In this document: piece by piece, positions 28,101-34,932 of the stretch
Layout of the letters: every line of letters starts with the position of its first letter
How positions within the stretch are numbered: the first letter of the stretch is position 1
From: Deltaproteobacteria bacterium
Lineage (GTDB): Bacteria; UBA10199; JADGCS01
Length of the DNA stretch: 64,000 nt
Reading direction: 5' to 3'
Assembly: GCA_024233595.1 (NCBI GenBank)
Contig: JACKPK010000007.1
Location: forward strand, 1-64,000
Notes under the pieces: generated by a model
Database searches by the model: none
Seen by the model: the letters and a program-made list of their open reading frames with translations, nothing else
What the model was told of the DNA's origin: nothing
Made by a program: the position numbers and the translations under genes

Positions 28101-30038
28101 ACAGGATCGCCTGTGACTTTCACAACGGCCAACTGGAGTACCGAACAAGAGGTTGAGGTTTCTCTTTCAGAAAGCGCGACTGTCGCGAATAGTTCGGCCA
28201 CCATTGCGGCGAGTGTGACCAGTGGCGATAGTTCTTACAATGGAGTTTCTGTCACCTCATTAACCGTGTCACTTCTTGACAACAACGATGTTGATGATGA
28301 CTCCGGTGGTGATAGCGAAGAAAGTGAAGATGATTCTGAAGACTCTGAAGGATCTGGTGGTTCTGAAGGATCTGGTGGGTCCGGTGGTTCTGGTGGGTCA
28401 CAAGGGGGTGGATCAAGTGGTGGTTCGCAAAATCCTGTTGTGGGCACTCGCGCTGCTTGTTTGAATGCTTCTGCCTTTGCTGGCCAAAGCTACACGCTGG
28501 GATCTAGTTGTCATGGTATCAGAGCCGCCGTGTCTGGTGTGACTTACACATGGACACAGTCTTCTGGTGATTCTGTTGGAAGTATTTCTGCAGGTCTTAA
28601 ACCAACAATCACAATCCCTGAAGGCACCAAGCGCGCCATGGTGTTTAATTTGTCTGTGCGACAAAGTGGATCCTCTTTATTTAATAAAGACATCACCTTG
28701 TTACCGCGTAAGAAAACCATTCAGGTGAGTTCCAATAAAAAAGCGCAGAATGCCGACGGTTCTAATAATAACGCTATTAGAAAAGACACCACAGGCAAGG
28801 TGATTGGCGCGCAATCGGGAACCGTGATCAAACAAAAAGCGCAAAGTGATTTTGATGGGTATGAGTTACAAGTTGGCAATGGCTTCCGGATTCTGAGTGA
28901 TAATCTTGTGAACCACGTGGTGGTCAGTAACAATGGCAACTTTTACATTGGTTACCCTGAGCACGATAATGACCGTGGTATGGTTGTGAAGGTGCCGGGT
29001 GATTCAAACTTAAAACTCATTGATTTAGAAGACCCGGATCTTGATCTTGAGTTTGATATCATTGAGGGCAATAGACGTGGACAACGTTTTGGCGCTCATT
29101 TGGTATTGAAAAACGAAAATCTGCTTATTTTGGCTGAAGGCGATGTTGATGGTGATTTTGGTAGCGCCTACCTCACCGATTTGGATCTTGTCATCAGAAG
29201 TCTGATCATTGGAACGCAAGATTACATTCTCACGCGCTACTCGTATTTCTTTGATAACAAGCCGGTGATTGGCACAACAGTGGAAGCAAATCTGAGTTCC
29301 AGCACAAGTCGCTTTATTGTGACCGAAGGTTCGGCTCCGGTTGAAAGCATGGAGATCTTGCCAAACGCAAACGAGCTATCTGATGTCTTTGATTTTGGTA
29401 CTGACGAATCGGATTCATCTGTACCAGGACCTTTTGATGTTGTTGCGCCTGTGGCCGATGTGACAGGTGATGACTACCTTGATTTTATCGCAGCTAGTGA
29501 TGGTCGTTTTTATATCTTCCCTGGCGACAGTGATGGCAATATCGGAGATGAAGTGAGTTTCACTGTGAGTAACAATAGAGATGATGTTTACGCGATTGAA
29601 ATTGGTGATGCCAACGGTGATGATGTTGCCGATATTGTTTACAGTACGGGTGACAACGACCTTTATGTGCTCTTTGGTGGACCAAGTCTTTTAGAAATCA
29701 CCAATGCTGAGGACTTTGCCATTAAAGTCGAAGGCGGATCTTCTGATAACATTGGTCAGTGGATTGTGATCAACGAAGAAGACTCTACCATCATGACAAA
29801 TTTAGGTGCTACAGGCACAATGACTGTGGACGTGGCAACCTTGAGTGCAGTGACCTTTGAAGGTAGCGTTGTGGATGAAAGCACGCCAAGTGGCGCAGGC
29901 TTAGGACCAGGTGGCGCAACCTGTTCGTTGAGTGCGCGTAAGCCTGGAAACCACGCAAACTTTTTTGCTTTTTTAAGCATGATTGCTTTTGCGGTTTTGT
30001 TTGGAGCACGTGTCTCGGGACTAGGGACTAGGGACTAG
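22104..30038 (+). CDS. Giant surface protein: beta-solenoid, DUF2341, Calx-beta repeats, FG-GAP-like region, CTERM-like tail
   Basis: The 2,644-residue protein has a signal peptide to about residue 29. Residues 30-840 are short Gly/Thr/Asn-rich repeats typical of a beta-solenoid (TSGTFDLNGKTMNVSG units). Residues about 869-975 match DUF2341 (TKAKTISVQNNESSELTNYQ to YMFYGNV), followed by a lectin-like segment. Residues about 1285-2058 hold six or more Calx-beta domains (repeated DDxxDEDDETVIVTL and LTITDND). A Gly/Ser/Glu linker occupies about 2060-2112. Residues 2445-2530 have FG-GAP-like calcium loops (DVTGDDYLDFIAASDG, DANGDDVADIVYSTGD). The tail GGATCSL, FFAFLSMIAFAVLFGARV matches that of the protein at 11885. 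It is probably a cell-surface adhesin. The last codons and the TAG stop lie inside a GGGACTA repeat. Confidence 0.85.
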   Translation: MVKQMKSLQKFVFFFLLFIFVSYSSASFAALKYWVGPADGSFADDANWSTSSGGANDTTAPGASDIVYFTSDDTDDCSIDSNITVDGIVMDSGYTGTLTQEAGVTISIGDGAFNGDAGNDNFIVTSGTFVGGDSSISVNHNLTIGSGATFTSTSGTLSIKLDFTNTGTGTFNHNNGTVRFYSNVGGSDADIDVNSTETFYNFTLDKTGGRTDLQSGDTLIIANDANLNNSTLGGSGTYQFQGNVTVDAGMDTLYADIQFTGGADQTYTTADLEILGNIVVNKSDGTVTQTGSLSFTHSLNDFTLTSGTYVAEGAVTVNDDFTITGGTFIADPDENFITQDFIMSGGRFEAPANATLITTGGNFTFSGGTFNHNNGTLEMRGTGPDFNATEGFELYNFHVNPTSAWTVDMADSDTLVVLGGLYIMDGRLNGGAVEVRGDVTTHADTESGNTATLTFTGSANQRVSLASGKEDLWDGDWIINKSGGKVTLASNIDLNATNQDLIVREGGFDTGGFDVTVDGTSGQFDVEDGGVLYLDGDETITANSSNPDLQSGSTVVFEATSGTISVPNWSYHHLTFNGSGGAFNLGATESIAGNLTITAGTFDISGYDLTVTGTFSNEDTFRMQGGETITATLDTDSGTIEFDGSGSYTSLPTTTFNNVVFNGSGSWDADRNLDINGNFTVTSGTFDLNGKTMNVSGDLSNAGTFTHSNGTVVLDGSSQEIATAFTFYNLHKNVSSTDTLELGGNITIANNLILGGASSNLLSVQSDSSGSQRQVSVTTAAYLKYLNIKDINNVTGSDLGCNIGCTDGGNNSNFSFTNMLTNASTQTYEFTEDADNYTFSGTNIELNASSNSLIRLKDLGGSTYYTNAPSGMTKAKTISVQNNESSELTNYQVKVTVSYDSDMQEDFDDIRFYDSDRSTALDHWLESKTDGDSAVFWVEIPSLEASSTETIYMFYGNVSASSASNGANTFYDYDDFSSDPGVTDTGSRVYTLGISTPDDNKVAIDMDYTVDSYASNQFSVATNYKHGTVVNLMRSSSDTDDSAQLPAILVPGGGDAYQVTTGQQYDLTLLRLGDTVSVILDGTTVSTRTGMSTDTASDFRISLYNGGGAAGSVSYDAGNKNISVDNVRPSYNIYETIDNIRVRKITANEPTVTLNATEYNAFIPDANNAVALTSDGTHPFFSQILGLEPSYGGSHAGDVYMTVGVDLNSDGDMDDTNEGYYYHNGSAWTAVTDVGAHYNTASDANAYITTFHDDVGSGDFYFKAFLVSDGSDPVEIDSMTLTYVVPVVEFSAATNTAAEGDGSVNATINLSSALDSDLTVPYTVTGTAEGTGTDHGLNASGSVVITSGQTSVNLSISIEDDSLDEGDETVIVTLGTPTGATAVLGSTNVHTLTITDNDSAPTVGFTSSSSSGAESTTSVNLAVNLSTASGQTTTVNYAVTDGTATGLGTDYTLGAGTLTFTPGETSKNITITVVNDDLDESDETIEVTLSSPSNATLGTTVHTYTITDNDDTPSLAVADASVNEAAGTVTVTVTMTGESASTVSVNYATADSTATAGDDYTAKSGSLSWTTGQTGDKTFTVSISNDSIDEDDETFTIGLSSASNATISDSSATITITDNDDAPTVTFSSASQSSDEGDGTATITATLSAASGKTVSMPFTLTGTATGSSTDYSITASPLSFSAGQTSKDITVTITDDDIDEDDETVIVTMGAPTNATQGATTEHTLTITDDDTAGVTVAQSGGSSSVTEGGASDTYTVVLDSEPTNNVTIALTVGDELDTDVTTLTFTSANWDSAQTVTIDADDDDIEEGNHNDSITHTATSDDANYNGAAVATVNVSIVDDDEAGVSVAEISGATEEGANATYTIVLTSEPTNNVDIDITTDAQSSVSPTSVTFTNANWSTPQTITVTMTDDNAAEGNHTTTISHAASSDDAYYDEIAVNSITPSITDNDSAGVLLVNDDNGTAITTSGTGNTLSLVLTSQPTANVVVTLSSGDGLVFTGSPVTFTTANWSTEQEVEVSLSESATVANSSATIAASVTSGDSSYNGVSVTSLTVSLLDNNDVDDDSGGDSEESEDDSEDSEGSGGSEGSGGSGGSGGSQGGGSSGGSQNPVVGTRAACLNASAFAGQSYTLGSSCHGIRAAVSGVTYTWTQSSGDSVGSISAGLKPTITIPEGTKRAMVFNLSVRQSGSSLFNKDITLLPRKKTIQVSSNKKAQNADGSNNNAIRKDTTGKVIGAQSGTVIKQKAQSDFDGYELQVGNGFRILSDNLVNHVVVSNNGNFYIGYPEHDNDRGMVVKVPGDSNLKLIDLEDPDLDLEFDIIEGNRRGQRFGAHLVLKNENLLILAEGDVDGDFGSAYLTDLDLVIRSLIIGTQDYILTRYSYFFDNKPVIGTTVEANLSSSTSRFIVTEGSAPVESMEILPNANELSDVFDFGTDESDSSVPGPFDVVAPVADVTGDDYLDFIAASDGRFYIFPGDSDGNIGDEVSFTVSNNRDDVYAIEIGDANGDDVADIVYSTGDNDLYVLFGGPSLLEITNAEDFAIKVEGGSSDNIGQWIVINEEDSTIMTNLGATGTMTVDVATLSAVTFEGSVVDESTPSGAGLGPGGATCSLSARKPGNHANFFAFLSMIAFAVLFGARVSGLGTRD

Positions 30039-30095
30039 GGGCTAGGGGCTCGTTGTTAATGTGCCTAGGTGCGTAAGAGCTTAGGAGCCTAGTTG
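30015..30095. repeat. 7-bp and 8-bp tandem repeats at the 3' end of the giant gene
   Basis: GGGACTA is repeated about three times from 30018, supplying the last residues (GLGTRD) and the TAG stop of the giant protein. Next come GGGGCTCGTT and four octamers CCTAGGTG, CGTAAGAG, CTTAGGAG, CCTAGTTG (30064-30095). The block order matches 21759-21839, so this is a third copy of the composite repeat. Confidence 0.7.
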
Positions 30096-30103
30096 GGATG
30101 AGT

Positions 30104-30187
30104 GTCATTGCGAGGAGTGAAGCGACGACGCAATCCAGTGTTTGTTTATTTTCTGGACTGCTTCGTCGTTTCACTTCTCGCAGTGAC
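30104..30187. repeat. 35-bp imperfect inverted repeat
   Basis: GTCATTGCGAGGAGTGAAGC starts the left arm (30104-30138). The right arm (30153-30187) is its imperfect complement ending CTTCTCGCAGTGAC, with a 14-base loop. A further GTCATTGCG follows at 30194, leading into a small ATCAGCCGGAGGCTGAT hairpin. Repeats built on GTCATTGCGAG and CAATCC are widespread intergenic elements. Placed between convergent genes, it could also end transcription, but there is no T-run. Confidence 0.75.
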
Positions 30188-30261
30188 AAGAGGGTCATTG
30201 CGATCAGCCGGAGGCTGATGACTTGTTCTCTGTAGCTTTAGCGAAGGAGAAAGCAATTTAC

Positions 30262-30975
30262 TTAAGCACCCAACTCCAGTTCTTCCTCTTTTTTCTTCTT
30301 ACGTCTTTCGATCAATTGTTGATTCACGTATTTAATAATGGCTTCTTCTTTTTCGTCGTTGATGACGTGCGCATGACCTTCGCTTGGCCTGCGCAAAAAG
30401 GCCGTGCCATAGATGTTCTCAGGGCCTTCTAGGTATTCATCTGGAAAAACATGCACCACCATCACAGAGAACTCTTCCATTTTGTTGCTGTAACTGGGAA
30501 TTGTGACGCTAAGATCCCACACCGATTCCAAATCAAGTTTTGATTTTGTTTTGATCGAAAAACCACCAGCGCTAATATTATGAAGCTCTGCTTTTATTTT
30601 TTTGGAATCATGATGCAAAAGGCAGGGGATTCGTTCTTCCAAAAAAGGCAGGCGGCAAAACTCGCGATTGTTGTCTAGAGCTAAGGAACCAGCATCTACG
30701 TCTAAACGAATGATATCAAACTTTTCGTCACTGCCTTCGTCTTTGGCGAGCTTGGCATCAAAACGAATGATGCCGGTGTCGTTTTTGGCCAAAATAAACC
30801 CACGCACTAGGCCTAGGCTTAAGACCTCTTTGTGAGCATCAATGAGGATGTGGTCTTTTCCAATGCGTCTTAAGGTGATTGGTTTGGTGATGTCGGTGAG
30901 TGTTAGGTAAAAATAACGTTGCTGGGCTTCGGCTTGCTCATGCAGGTCGAGGTTACGAGGGGTACGGGCTTTCAT
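30262..30975 (-). CDS. PilZ domain protein, candidate c-di-GMP receptor
   Basis: The 237-residue protein shows a C-terminal PilZ domain with both ligand motifs: RxxxR as REFCR (about residues 104-108) and (D/N)xSxxG as NISAGG (about 132-137). It ends with a charged helix (IIKYVNQQLIERRKKKKEEE), as in YcgR-like proteins. The N-terminal 95 residues would be the YcgR-type accessory domain (ITLRRIGKDHILIDAHKEV). It should bind cyclic di-GMP in the cytoplasm and affect motility, pili or secretion. AGGAG precedes the ATG. It is transcribed towards the giant gene with the inverted repeat between them. Confidence 0.85.
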   Translation of the reverse strand: MKARTPRNLDLHEQAEAQQRYFYLTLTDITKPITLRRIGKDHILIDAHKEVLSLGLVRGFILAKNDTGIIRFDAKLAKDEGSDEKFDIIRLDVDAGSLALDNNREFCRLPFLEERIPCLLHHDSKKIKAELHNISAGGFSIKTKSKLDLESVWDLSVTIPSYSNKMEEFSVMVVHVFPDEYLEGPENIYGTAFLRRPSEGHAHVINDEKEEAIIKYVNQQLIERRKKKKEEELELGA

Positions 30976-31168
30976 GATTCTCCTGGTTGCTTTATGTAAA
31001 AGTGCTTTGGGTTTTGGGGCTAAACTTGGCGTAAAACTATATCAATTTTGACTTTGCGCCAAGGGCTTTATTGTGTGACTTTGATGAAAGCATCCTTATT
31101 TGTTGTCTTAAACTAAAATTCTAGATACGGCTGCATGGGATTTTATTAGAAAAATAAAATAAAGTTTT

Positions 31169-31196
31169 TTGCTTGTATTTGGTAAGTTTAGATTAT
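31169..31196 (+). promoter_or_regulatory. Possible sigma-70 promoter of prmA-rsmE
   Basis: TTGCTT at 31169-31174 and GATTAT at 31191-31196 are 16 bp apart in an AT-rich gap. This would give a leader of about 20 bases before the prmA ATG at 31224. The match is moderate. Confidence 0.3.
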
Positions 31197-31223
31197 TGCA
31201 TCGTAATTTATAACGGAGAGTTT

Positions 31224-32111
31224 ATGGCTGGAAAAGAACAATGGTTAGAATCTCGCTGGCAATTAGAAAAATCAGAATTAGATCGCTTGGTGGCTTCTTT
31301 GGAACAAATGGGAAGCTTGGGAAGTTACGAAGATCTCCCCATAGATGACAGCGACCCGCGTTTCCATAGCGATCAAACCGAGCTCTTGGCTTACTTTCCC
31401 GATGCCGATGCCGAGGTGCTCAGAAAAAAATTATCACAACTCGAAAACAACGCGTGTCGTTTAGAAGTCATCAAACCCATTCCTCAGGGTGATTGGGCAA
31501 CAGCTTGGCGGCAGCATTTTAAACCCATGCCATTGACTCGCCATGTGGTGATCAAACCCAGTTGGGAAGATTACCAGCAACAAGACGGTGAGGTGATTGT
31601 GACTTTGGATCCAGGCATGGCCTTTGGAACAGGTCAACACGACACCACGCGTTTTTGCGCTGAGTTCATTGAAGACATTCGCGAAAATCACCCAGACTTA
31701 GAATCGCTTTTAGATGTGGGGTGTGGCAGCGGTATTCTTTCGATCATTGCTAAAAAGTTAGGCTTTAAAAACGTGGCAGGTGTTGACAACGATGTGGAAT
31801 CCGTGGCGACGGCCAAAGAAAATTTGCAGCGCAATCCCGATGCCAGCGACATTTCTTTTTTTGTGAATGATGGCGGCTTGGATCACCCTGATCTAAAAAA
31901 ATCAGATGTGGTTGTTTCTAATATTATTGCTGAATCTTTGGTAGAGCTTAAAGACGGTTTGATTGCTTTGGTGAAGCCAAATGGCTATTTGGTTTTGTCA
32001 GGCATCATTCCTGATCGCGGCGAAATGGTGAAACAAGCGTTTTCTGGTCTTGAATTTTTAGCAGAGAGAACATCGCAGGATTGGCATGCCTATCTTTATC
32101 ATAAAAAATAA
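31224..32111 (+). CDS. prmA: Ribosomal protein L11 methyltransferase
   Basis: PrmA trimethylates ribosomal protein L11 using S-adenosylmethionine. The start is set at ATG 31224 (MAGKEQWLESRW), preceded by CGGAGAG; the longer frame from 31173 has no such site. The N-terminal L11-recognition domain is followed by the family signature LDPGMAFGTGQHDTTRFC and the SAM motif LLDVGCGSGILSI (near residue 162). VVVSNIIAESLVELKDGL (the NIxAxxL-type motif) and LSGIIPDRGEMV come after. At 295 residues it is the usual size. The 3' end overlaps rsmE by 26 bp, so the two are co-expressed. Confidence 0.94.
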   Translation: MAGKEQWLESRWQLEKSELDRLVASLEQMGSLGSYEDLPIDDSDPRFHSDQTELLAYFPDADAEVLRKKLSQLENNACRLEVIKPIPQGDWATAWRQHFKPMPLTRHVVIKPSWEDYQQQDGEVIVTLDPGMAFGTGQHDTTRFCAEFIEDIRENHPDLESLLDVGCGSGILSIIAKKLGFKNVAGVDNDVESVATAKENLQRNPDASDISFFVNDGGLDHPDLKKSDVVVSNIIAESLVELKDGLIALVKPNGYLVLSGIIPDRGEMVKQAFSGLEFLAERTSQDWHAYLYHKK

Positions 32112-32775
32112 TCCTGGATTGCAAAACCCCATTGTTTTCTCAGAAGACGATTTGCGCCACATTAAAAAATCTTTGCGTGTGAAGCTTGGCGAAGAATTGC
32201 TGGTCACTGATAATCAAGGGGCTTTGGCTGCGTTTAAAGTCACTGCTTTAGATCCCTTGTGCGGGGAGTTGGGGGCAGTCAAAACACAAGTGGCTCCAAA
32301 AGATTTAACTGTGTGCTTGCCGCTCATTGAGCAAAAAAATTTGGAATGGGCTGTGCAAAAACTCACCGAGCTAAACGTGGCCAAGGTGCAGCTTTTGTCT
32401 ACAGAACGAACGCAAAAAAATATTTTGTCTTCGGCAAAATGGGAGCGTTTGTTGAGTGTTGCGGAGAACGCACAAAAACAATGTTTGCGCGCTTACCCTT
32501 TGCAGTTGCAGCCAGTAAAGGCTCTTCAAGAAATCAAATTTTCAGATTTTGATTTTTGTGTGGCGGGATTCATTGCCGATCATTCTCAAGAGCTTCCACG
32601 TGATTTGGGGCAGCATCAAAAAATTGCTGTGTTGGTGGGGCCCGAGGGCGGCTTCACCGATTCTGAAATGTCTTATTTATTAGAGCAGGGCGTTGTGGCT
32701 ACTAATTTAGGTCTAACGGTTCTCAGAAGCGAAACGGCGGCTATTGTTTTGGCTGATCGTGTGCTTCTTCATTGA
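32086..32775 (+). CDS. rsmE: 16S rRNA (uracil-1498-N3)-methyltransferase
   Basis: RsmE methylates U1498 of 16S rRNA; it is a SPOUT-class, knotted methyltransferase. The 229-residue protein has an N-terminal PUA-like domain (FSEDDLRHIKKSLRVKLGEE) and the signature VQKLTELNVAKVQLLSTERTQ. The SAM-binding knot is IAVLVGPEGGFTDSEM, then LGLTVLRSETAAIVLADRVLL. Its start lies inside the 3' end of prmA (26-bp overlap), a common pairing of two ribosome-modifying enzymes. Confidence 0.93.
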   Translation: MPIFIIKNNPGLQNPIVFSEDDLRHIKKSLRVKLGEELLVTDNQGALAAFKVTALDPLCGELGAVKTQVAPKDLTVCLPLIEQKNLEWAVQKLTELNVAKVQLLSTERTQKNILSSAKWERLLSVAENAQKQCLRAYPLQLQPVKALQEIKFSDFDFCVAGFIADHSQELPRDLGQHQKIAVLVGPEGGFTDSEMSYLLEQGVVATNLGLTVLRSETAAIVLADRVLLH

Positions 32776-32807
32776 TCTCTTTTTCCTGGTTCGCTAGGTT
32801 CACCTGC

Positions 32808-33707
32808 ATGGCTACGATCAATTGCGCGAAGTGCTTTAAAAACTTCAATACGGTTTCTGATAATTTTAAACTTTCGGGTGAAGGCGAAAAAGTCGAATCG
32901 ACCATTTGTCCTCATTGCGGTCACGATAATAAAAAGTCGATTGACGAAGAAAATCTGGCAGACCGCGCGCATGTCAAAGAGCGAGTTCACGAAGAGCAAG
33001 CCACAAAAGAATTAGAACCGATTCAAAATCAAAGTCAATCTCAGCAAAGCTCAGACAATCAAAACACAAACTCGCGGCGTTTTTGTTCTTGGGAGAAAAA
33101 CTGGAATAAAGATTTCATTGGTTCTTATATTGAGACAACCAAGGGTGTTTTAACATCTCCAATTGAATACTTTTCTAATCTAAAGCCCTTTGATGATTTT
33201 GTGCCTTTGGCGATTTATATTTTCATTAACGTGTTTATTAGCACCTTGGCAGCCGTTGCGATGCAAATCATGCTGACGCTTTTTGGTGCCCCTGAAGAAG
33301 TCTTCGCTGTGATCATTGGTCTTGTGTGTTGGGGGCTTGTGCTTCCTTTTGTGGGGACCGCGGTTTTTTTTCTCTTTGGGTTTATTCTACATTTGTTCAT
33401 GCGTTTTATCGGAGGCAGTCAAAAGGGCTTTGAAACAACCATGACAGTTTACGGTCTGTCGTCAGCGGCTAATCTTTTTGGCATCATTCCTTTTGTTGGG
33501 GGATTCATAGCGTTTGTCTATTCATTTGTTATCAACATCGGTGGGCAGGCCAAGGCGCATCAAATCTCTTTCGGGAGCGCTATTTTGGCTGTGTTCTTGC
33601 CTCTTTTTATTTGTTGTTGCTGTTTCTTTGGCTTTTTCTTTTTGGTTGGTGGGGCAGCCACTTTAGGCACATTCATGCAAGAGTTTGCCAATCAAATGCC
33701 GCGCTAA
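32808..33707 (+). CDS. Zinc-ribbon and Yip1-domain membrane protein
   Basis: The start is taken at ATG 32808 (MATINCAKCFKNF), which begins directly with a CxxC; an in-frame ATG at 32772 overlapping rsmE is possible. The N-terminus has two CxxC pairs (CAKC, CPHC), a zinc-ribbon of the MJ0042 type. A Gln/Asn-rich linker and, from about residue 100, a Yip1-like domain with five hydrophobic segments follow (FVPLAIYIFINVFISTLAAV, LVCWGLVLPFVGTAVFFLFG). It is an inner-membrane protein of unknown function. It may be read through from prmA-rsmE. Confidence 0.75.
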   Translation: MATINCAKCFKNFNTVSDNFKLSGEGEKVESTICPHCGHDNKKSIDEENLADRAHVKERVHEEQATKELEPIQNQSQSQQSSDNQNTNSRRFCSWEKNWNKDFIGSYIETTKGVLTSPIEYFSNLKPFDDFVPLAIYIFINVFISTLAAVAMQIMLTLFGAPEEVFAVIIGLVCWGLVLPFVGTAVFFLFGFILHLFMRFIGGSQKGFETTMTVYGLSSAANLFGIIPFVGGFIAFVYSFVINIGGQAKAHQISFGSAILAVFLPLFICCCCFFGFFFLVGGAATLGTFMQEFANQMPR

Positions 33708-33826
33708 GGCTTTTAGAGGCAGGCCTGGGGCGGTTTTTGCCATGGTCGTTGACCTTTATGGGCAATTTGTGTTCTGGGTCTGGCCTGCAAAATTTTCATC
33801 TGTATAATATATAAGAGTGAGTGAGT

Positions 33827-34828
33827 ATGTCAGTTCCTTTGTCGCAAGGTTTACGCGTTTTTAAATACATCATGACCCAAAAATTAAAGGGCGTTAAACG
33901 ATACCCTTTGGTTCTTATGTTGGAGCCTTTGTTCCGTTGCAATTTAGAGTGCGCGGGTTGTGGTAAAATCCAATTTCCTGAAGAAATCCTCAAAAAGAAT
34001 TTGAGTGCCAAAGAGTGTTTGGAAGCAGCCGAAGAATGTGGCGCGCCTATTGTTTCGATTCCTGGTGGCGAACCATTGATTCATCCCGAAATGCCAGAAA
34101 TTGTAGAAGGCCTTGTGAAGCAAAAGCGTTACATTTACCTTTGCACCAACGCCATTCTTTTAAAGCGTAAACTTGATGATTACAAACCATCTCCCTTTTT
34201 GACCTTTAGTGTGCATTTGGATGGTCTTAAAGAAGAACACGATAAAGCGGTTTGCCGTGATGGTGTTTTTGAACAAGCTGTTGAGGCCATTAAAGAAGCA
34301 TTAAAGCGCGGTTTTCGTGTGACCACAAACACAACACTTTTTGATGGTGTTGATCCCGTCAGAGTGCGTGAGTTTTTTGATTTTGCCATGGATCTGGGCA
34401 TTGAAGGCATGATGGTGTCTCCTGGTTATGCTTACGAAAAAGCGCCTGACCAAGAGCACTTTTTAAAGCGTGAAAAATCACAAGAGTTTTTCCGTCAGAT
34501 TTTTGGAAACCCAAAAGACAATTGGCAGTTTAACCAATCGCCATTTTTCATTAAATTCCTCATGGGCGAAAAAGATTACCAATGCACGCCTTGGGGCAAT
34601 CCCACACGTAATATTTTTGGCTGGCAACGTCCTTGTTATCTTTTGAACGAAGGTGAGTACGCAACCAGCTTTAAAGATCTTATGGAGAACACCCCTTGGG
34701 ATAACTATGGCACAGGCAAGCACGAAAAATGTCGCGATTGCATGGTGCATTGTGGTTATGAGCCATCGGCGGTGATCGATTCCTTTTCTTCCGTTGGCAA
34801 ACTATTGCAAACAGCCAAAGAATTCTAA
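33827..34828 (+). CDS. hpnH: Adenosyl-hopene transferase HpnH (radical SAM)
   Basis: HpnH adds the adenosyl group of SAM to diploptene to form adenosylhopane, the first step to extended C35 hopanoids. The 333-residue protein shows the radical SAM cluster motif CNLECAGC (Cys38, Cys42, Cys45), VSIPGGEPLIHPE, FSVHLDGLKEEHDKAVCRDG and the family's ISPGYAYEKAPDQEHF-like stretch. The C-terminal TPWGNPTRNIFGWQRPCYLL with CRDCMVHCGYE is also characteristic. The start is at ATG 33827 rather than the GTG two codons earlier. A TATAAT lies at 33803-33808. No squalene-hopene cyclase or other hpn gene is in the window. Confidence 0.95.
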   Translation: MSVPLSQGLRVFKYIMTQKLKGVKRYPLVLMLEPLFRCNLECAGCGKIQFPEEILKKNLSAKECLEAAEECGAPIVSIPGGEPLIHPEMPEIVEGLVKQKRYIYLCTNAILLKRKLDDYKPSPFLTFSVHLDGLKEEHDKAVCRDGVFEQAVEAIKEALKRGFRVTTNTTLFDGVDPVRVREFFDFAMDLGIEGMMVSPGYAYEKAPDQEHFLKREKSQEFFRQIFGNPKDNWQFNQSPFFIKFLMGEKDYQCTPWGNPTRNIFGWQRPCYLLNEGEYATSFKDLMENTPWDNYGTGKHEKCRDCMVHCGYEPSAVIDSFSSVGKLLQTAKEF

Positions 34829-34932
34829 GGCTCATCGCGCTTCTTTTCAGCGTTTTGTGATTTGGTCTGGTGTTCGCTTCGCGAGCCCAATGCCCCTTGC
34901 TTCTGGGCTGTAAAAGCTGCTAAAAAGTCCGC

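Noticed and set aside
27456..28148. 230-codon minus-strand frame inside the giant gene
   Set aside because: Shadow of Calx-beta repeat coding; composition is biased to His, Cys, Arg and Ile without any recognisable domain or ribosome binding site.
34861..34915. GAGCCCA/TGGGCT stem after hpnH as a terminator
   Set aside because: The stem is plausible, but the loop is long and no T-run follows.
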